Positions 37,508 through 40,003 of a stretch of 40,003 nucleotides of DNA are shown here, piece by piece (positions within the stretch are counted from its first letter, which is position 1; every line of letters begins with the position of its first letter). A program made the position numbers and the translations under genes. Location of the stretch: the NCBI GenBank assembly GCA_946482595.1, contig CAMLSD010000042.1, forward strand, positions 1 through 40,003, given 5' to 3'. The DNA comes from an uncultured Comamonadaceae bacterium. GTDB lineage: Bacteria > Pseudomonadota > Gammaproteobacteria > Burkholderiales > Burkholderiaceae. The notes under the pieces were generated by a model. The model did not search any database. It saw only the letters and a list, made by a program, of their open reading frames with translations, and was not told where the DNA came from.

Positions 37508-39144
37508 AGCAGACCTGCCACTGGCTGCGCGCCGGCAATCTGCTGGGCTTCGGCGATGTCCTTGGCGGCCTTGCCGGCCAGCGGCGCGGCCTGGGCGAGC
37601 TGCGCCATCTGCGCGGCCTCGGCGTCGGCCTCGTTCTGCGCGGCCTCGGCATCCTCGTCGCTCATCACGTCCTCGGGCACGCCCTGGATTTCGGCCAGGC
37701 GCCGGCCCCATTTCGGCCAGTTGACGCCGTTCAGCACTTCGGGCTTGAACTGGGCCACCGGGGTCATGGCCTCGACGTGGCGCAGCATGGCCACGCCTTC
37801 GCCGGCCCGCTGCAGGCGATCGAGCGGAGAGGTGTAGGCGACCTTCACCAGCCCGCCGGCCTCGGCCAGCTCGGGCGGCATCTCCGGCAGCAGCCGCGGC
37901 ACGCGCGACAGCAGGTCCAGTTCACGGGAAATCTGCGGGTCCATCATCTCCGACTGCTGGCGGCCGACCGACGGGCCGAGCAGCTCACCCTTCTCCTGGG
38001 CCTTCAGCAACGCTTCGGTGGCGGTGATCTGGTGGTCCTGGATCAGAATCTGGAACAGGGTGACGAAGAACGCGTCGTTGATGACGTGGCGCGAGTCCTG
38101 CACGAACTCCATGCCCAAGGGTAGGTTGGCGCCGGTCTGGAGCGGTTGCACCTTGGGGGTGCCGTCGTCGCCAAGCCAACCGCGATTGAGCGCGGCCGAG
38201 CGCAGGTTGAAGCCGTCCAGGGCGTCGTCGTCCACCGTCATCAGTGGCGGATCGACCGCCTTCTGGCCGGCGCGCAGCAGGGTCTTGGCCTGCTCGTTGA
38301 CCGTATTCAGGGTTGGCAGCACCATCGATGCCGGGCCGCGGCCGTAGGTTTCGCCGGGCGCGGTGCCGAAGCGGCTGAAGATATACGGCATGGTTCGGTA
38401 GCCACCTTCCTCCACCAGCGATTGCTCGCTGCGCAGGACGTAGTAGCTGGCCCAACTCATGCCGCGGAAGTCCTGCCGGTTCGGGTCGTAATCGTTGCGC
38501 GGCTTGACGCAGTGCAGGTACTCAAACGTCGATTCGGGGTTCTTCGCGGCGATCCTGCGCACCGTCTCCGGGCAGCGGTCGCCGAACTTCTCCACGCTCT
38601 GGCGGGCGTTCAACTGCAACCGGCGGTGCACGCGATCAACCCGGCCGGCGGCGTCCAGGCCGACCCACACGTCGCCGACGAACACCTGCTGGTAGCGCAG
38701 CGAGCGGTAGTCGTCGTCAAGGAAGGTGCAGCCGTTGCCGAAGGCGCCCAGGCTCATCAGGTGAACCGGGTTGGCGTAGGTGAAGCCGGCGCGCGGCGCG
38801 TAGCGGGCGCGGAACAGGCAGCGGGTCAGCGCCTCACAGTAACGCTTGACCGCCTGCACCTTGTTCAGCTCATCCTCCTGCGCCTCGATCCCGTGCCACT
38901 GCTGGGTGCGCGGGCAGAGGATGGACTCGCTGGCGGCGGAGAACCGGCCCAACGCGATGGTGCCGGTGGCGTCGAAGGTCATCTGATCACGGCGCTGGCC
39001 CTGGATCATGTCGCGCGCGGTGAACAGGGACGACGACGGCCAGATCAGCTCGGCGATCCGCTGGTTGGTGATGTCGAACTGTGATCGGGCCGACTCGAAA
39101 GCGGCCTGATCGCGCAGCACGGCGGCAGCAACGTCACTGGTCAT
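37504..39144 (-). CDS. Portal (head-tail connector) protein
   Basis: 546 residues, normal for the T7/epsilon15-type connector family. Recognised by RIAELIWPSSSLFTARDM near the N-terminus, GRFSAASESILCPRTQQWHG, a central MPYIFSRFGTAPGETYGRGP followed by TLNTVNEQAKTLLRAGQKAV, and LLSRVPRLLPEMPPELAEAG before an Ala/Gln-rich C-terminal helix that should point into the capsid. It forms the dodecameric DNA gate and the site of head assembly. Confidence 0.92.
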   Translation of the reverse strand: MTSDVAAAVLRDQAAFESARSQFDITNQRIAELIWPSSSLFTARDMIQGQRRDQMTFDATGTIALGRFSAASESILCPRTQQWHGIEAQEDELNKVQAVKRYCEALTRCLFRARYAPRAGFTYANPVHLMSLGAFGNGCTFLDDDYRSLRYQQVFVGDVWVGLDAAGRVDRVHRRLQLNARQSVEKFGDRCPETVRRIAAKNPESTFEYLHCVKPRNDYDPNRQDFRGMSWASYYVLRSEQSLVEEGGYRTMPYIFSRFGTAPGETYGRGPASMVLPTLNTVNEQAKTLLRAGQKAVDPPLMTVDDDALDGFNLRSAALNRGWLGDDGTPKVQPLQTGANLPLGMEFVQDSRHVINDAFFVTLFQILIQDHQITATEALLKAQEKGELLGPSVGRQQSEMMDPQISRELDLLSRVPRLLPEMPPELAEAGGLVKVAYTSPLDRLQRAGEGVAMLRHVEAMTPVAQFKPEVLNGVNWPKWGRRLAEIQGVPEDVMSDEDAEAAQNEADAEAAQMAQLAQAAPLAGKAAKDIAEAQQIAGAQPVAGLL

Positions 39145-39340
39145 GGGGTAGCTCCGCCATCAGCTGATGCACGATGTTGACGTAGGTGTGGCAGTCCGGA
39201 CACTCGACGGTGACTTGCTCGCCACGGCTGGGCCGGCGGCCACCGGGGAAGGTGAATAGCTCAGGCCTGATCAGCGCGCCAGGGACCACCGGGCCGGCGT
39301 ACTCGCCCAACACGGTGCCGCAGCGGCAGGTGACGTTCAC
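39134..39340 (-). CDS. Zinc-ribbon protein next to portal (GTG start)
   Basis: 68 residues from the GTG at 39340 (GTGA overlap with the gene upstream); a longer in-frame start exists but lies in that gene. CRCGTVLGEY and VECPDCHTYVNIV give a CxC...CxxC metal site. It overlaps the portal start by 11 bases. Role unknown. Confidence 0.72.
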   Translation of the reverse strand: MNVTCRCGTVLGEYAGPVVPGALIRPELFTFPGGRRPSRGEQVTVECPDCHTYVNIVHQLMAELPHDQ

Positions 39341-39462
39341 CGGTACAGCACCTGAGCCATGGCGACCCACAGCGGATGGAAGGTGTACGGCGGCCAGCCG
39401 TTGAATAACTTCTCACGGTCCGTGTACGGATAGGCCGGCGCATGGAAGATGGGCGTCTTCAT
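39337..39462 (-). CDS. 41-residue protein, unknown
   Basis: Short aromatic-rich ORF (IFHAPAYPYTDREKLFNGWP) whose ATG overlaps the preceding stop (ATGA) and whose stop overlaps the next GTG. Coupling on both sides argues that it is expressed. No family recognised. Confidence 0.6.
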   Translation of the reverse strand: MKTPIFHAPAYPYTDREKLFNGWPPYTFHPLWVAMAQVLYR

Positions 39463-39668
39463 GAGCCGGTGAGCGTCTTCTGGCCGACGTTCGGAGAGCC
39501 GATGCTCTGCGTCCGGGTCAGCATGTACTGGGAGCGGCCCTTGCGCCGACGCAGGCGCATTTCGTCCTCGGCACGCTGGGCGGCCTGATCGATGGTCGGG
39601 GTCGGCTGGGCCTCCGGCAGCTGCTGCGGCTTCGGAGCCTTGGGCATCTTGAACATGGATTTGAGCAT
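39459..39668 (-). CDS. Small basic protein between terminase and portal
   Basis: 69 residues: MFKMPKAPKPQQLPEAQPTP, an acidic helix, RLRRRKGRSQYMLTRTQ and a Gly/Ser-rich end. Small proteins of exactly this type (KxPKxPxxP start, RRRxGRxxTxLT middle) are common in this place in podoviruses. Function unknown, presumably in head assembly. Confidence 0.75.
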   Translation of the reverse strand: MLKSMFKMPKAPKPQQLPEAQPTPTIDQAAQRAEDEMRLRRRKGRSQYMLTRTQSIGSPNVGQKTLTGS

Positions 39669-39677
39669 GGCGGTGGC

Positions 39678-40003
39678 CTAGTCGGTTTGGGCGAACTGCG
39701 AACGGGACCGGTTCGGGTTGCTCGGGCGCTTCACCAGGGCCTTGCCCTCCCCCATCCCCAGCACATCGTACTGCAGAGCTTCGCACACGTGGGAATAAAC
39801 GCCCTTGTCGGGCATGTCCTGGAACCGCTCCTGGCCGACCACCTGGACCCGCTTCAGGTGGTAGGCGCCGGCCATGCCCTTGCGCAGCACCTTGCATCGC
39901 GGGTCGATGGCCAGGCCGGGGCGCCCGTCGATCACCCGCTCCAGCGGTGCGACCACGGCCTCGCGGCGGATCGTGAAGTCGTTGGTGTGGGCAGGCTTGA
40001 TGT
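39678..40003 (-). CDS. terL: Terminase large subunit, C-terminal part (gene begins at 1211)
   Basis: Continuation of the terminase from base 1 through 39948 down to its stop at 39678; the last 55 bases of the window repeat bases 1-55. It encodes the end of the nuclease domain, with GLAIDPRCKVLRKGMAGAYH and the typical DKGVYSHVCEALQYDVLGMG segment found near the end of large terminases. The tail is Ser/Asn/Arg-rich. Confidence 0.93.
   Translation of the reverse strand, partial: IKPAHTNDFTIRREAVVAPLERVIDGRPGLAIDPRCKVLRKGMAGAYHLKRVQVVGQERFQDMPDKGVYSHVCEALQYDVLGMGEGKALVKRPSNPNRSRSQFAQTD
39949..40003. repeat. 55-bp direct repeat of the window ends (right copy)
   Basis: Identical to 1-55; see the left copy. 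Confidence 0.95.

Noticed and set aside
1..40003. CRISPR array, insertion sequence, rRNA or complete tRNA
   Set aside because: No regularly spaced repeats, no transposase or terminal inverted repeats, and no RNA gene that folds properly were seen on reading through.

Overview
The window is essentially one complete genome of a tailed phage with a short tail (podovirus), about 39.95 kb. The first 55 bases are repeated exactly as the last 55, and the large terminase gene runs off the left edge and continues in frame at the right edge. The map is therefore circular, and the 55 bases look like assembly overlap. Base composition is high in GC. The two-component spanin pair and the peptidoglycan-degrading enzymes point to a Gram-negative host, probably a high-GC proteobacterium; the sequence does not fix the genus. 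The virion genes and their order (terminase, portal, a Bbp19-like protein, scaffold, capsid, cement, tail tubes, three large internal proteins, tailspike) resemble the epsilon15 / BPP-1 / BcepC6B group of podoviruses. This is from memory of those families, not from a search.

Layout. A control region at about 8.85-9.62 kb divides the genome. It holds a small Cro-like repressor gene (9277-9486, minus), a leftward promoter PL (about 9210-9238) and a rightward promoter PR (about 9555-9583). Both promoters have palindromes with a related core in the 17-base spacer. Leftward from PL, everything is on the minus strand: early genes (8849-4589: small regulators, a C5 cytosine methyltransferase with a long overlapping ORF, a Ref-like nuclease, a RusA-like resolvase), lysis (4566-1713: muramidase, membrane proteins, holin candidate, Rz with embedded Rz1), terminase (1720 through the origin to 39678), head (39668-33510), tail and internal proteins (33455-20605) and tailspike (20597-18471). 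Most neighbours overlap by 1-4 bases (ATGA, GTGA, TGATG, TAATG), so translation is likely coupled. Rightward from PR (9623-18493) lies a run of about 20 small, mostly unrecognised genes with NinB and RecT, and one secreted protein that looks like a moron. The two transcription blocks converge and overlap at 18471-18493.

How it works together. Cro-like repression at PL and PR would set early transcription. RecT, NinB, RusA and Ref form a recombination set. I see no integrase, polymerase, helicase or replication initiator, so replication must use the host or unrecognised genes. The capsid unit (capsid, homing endonuclease, cement) lies between two terminator-like hairpins and has a long structured leader, the only sizeable gap in the late operon.

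The most unusual feature is a GGDEF (diguanylate-cyclase-type) domain inside a large protein encoded among the internal virion (ejection) proteins, at 23862-24278. It keeps the metal-binding, signature and phosphate-contact residues but has lost one guanine-contact residue. Immediately after it the coding signal switches reading frame for about 150 bases. Other points of interest are the four-hairpin RNA leader at PL, the 292-codon ORF overlapping the methyltransferase, and a LAGLIDADG endonuclease with a zinc-finger tail next to the capsid gene.
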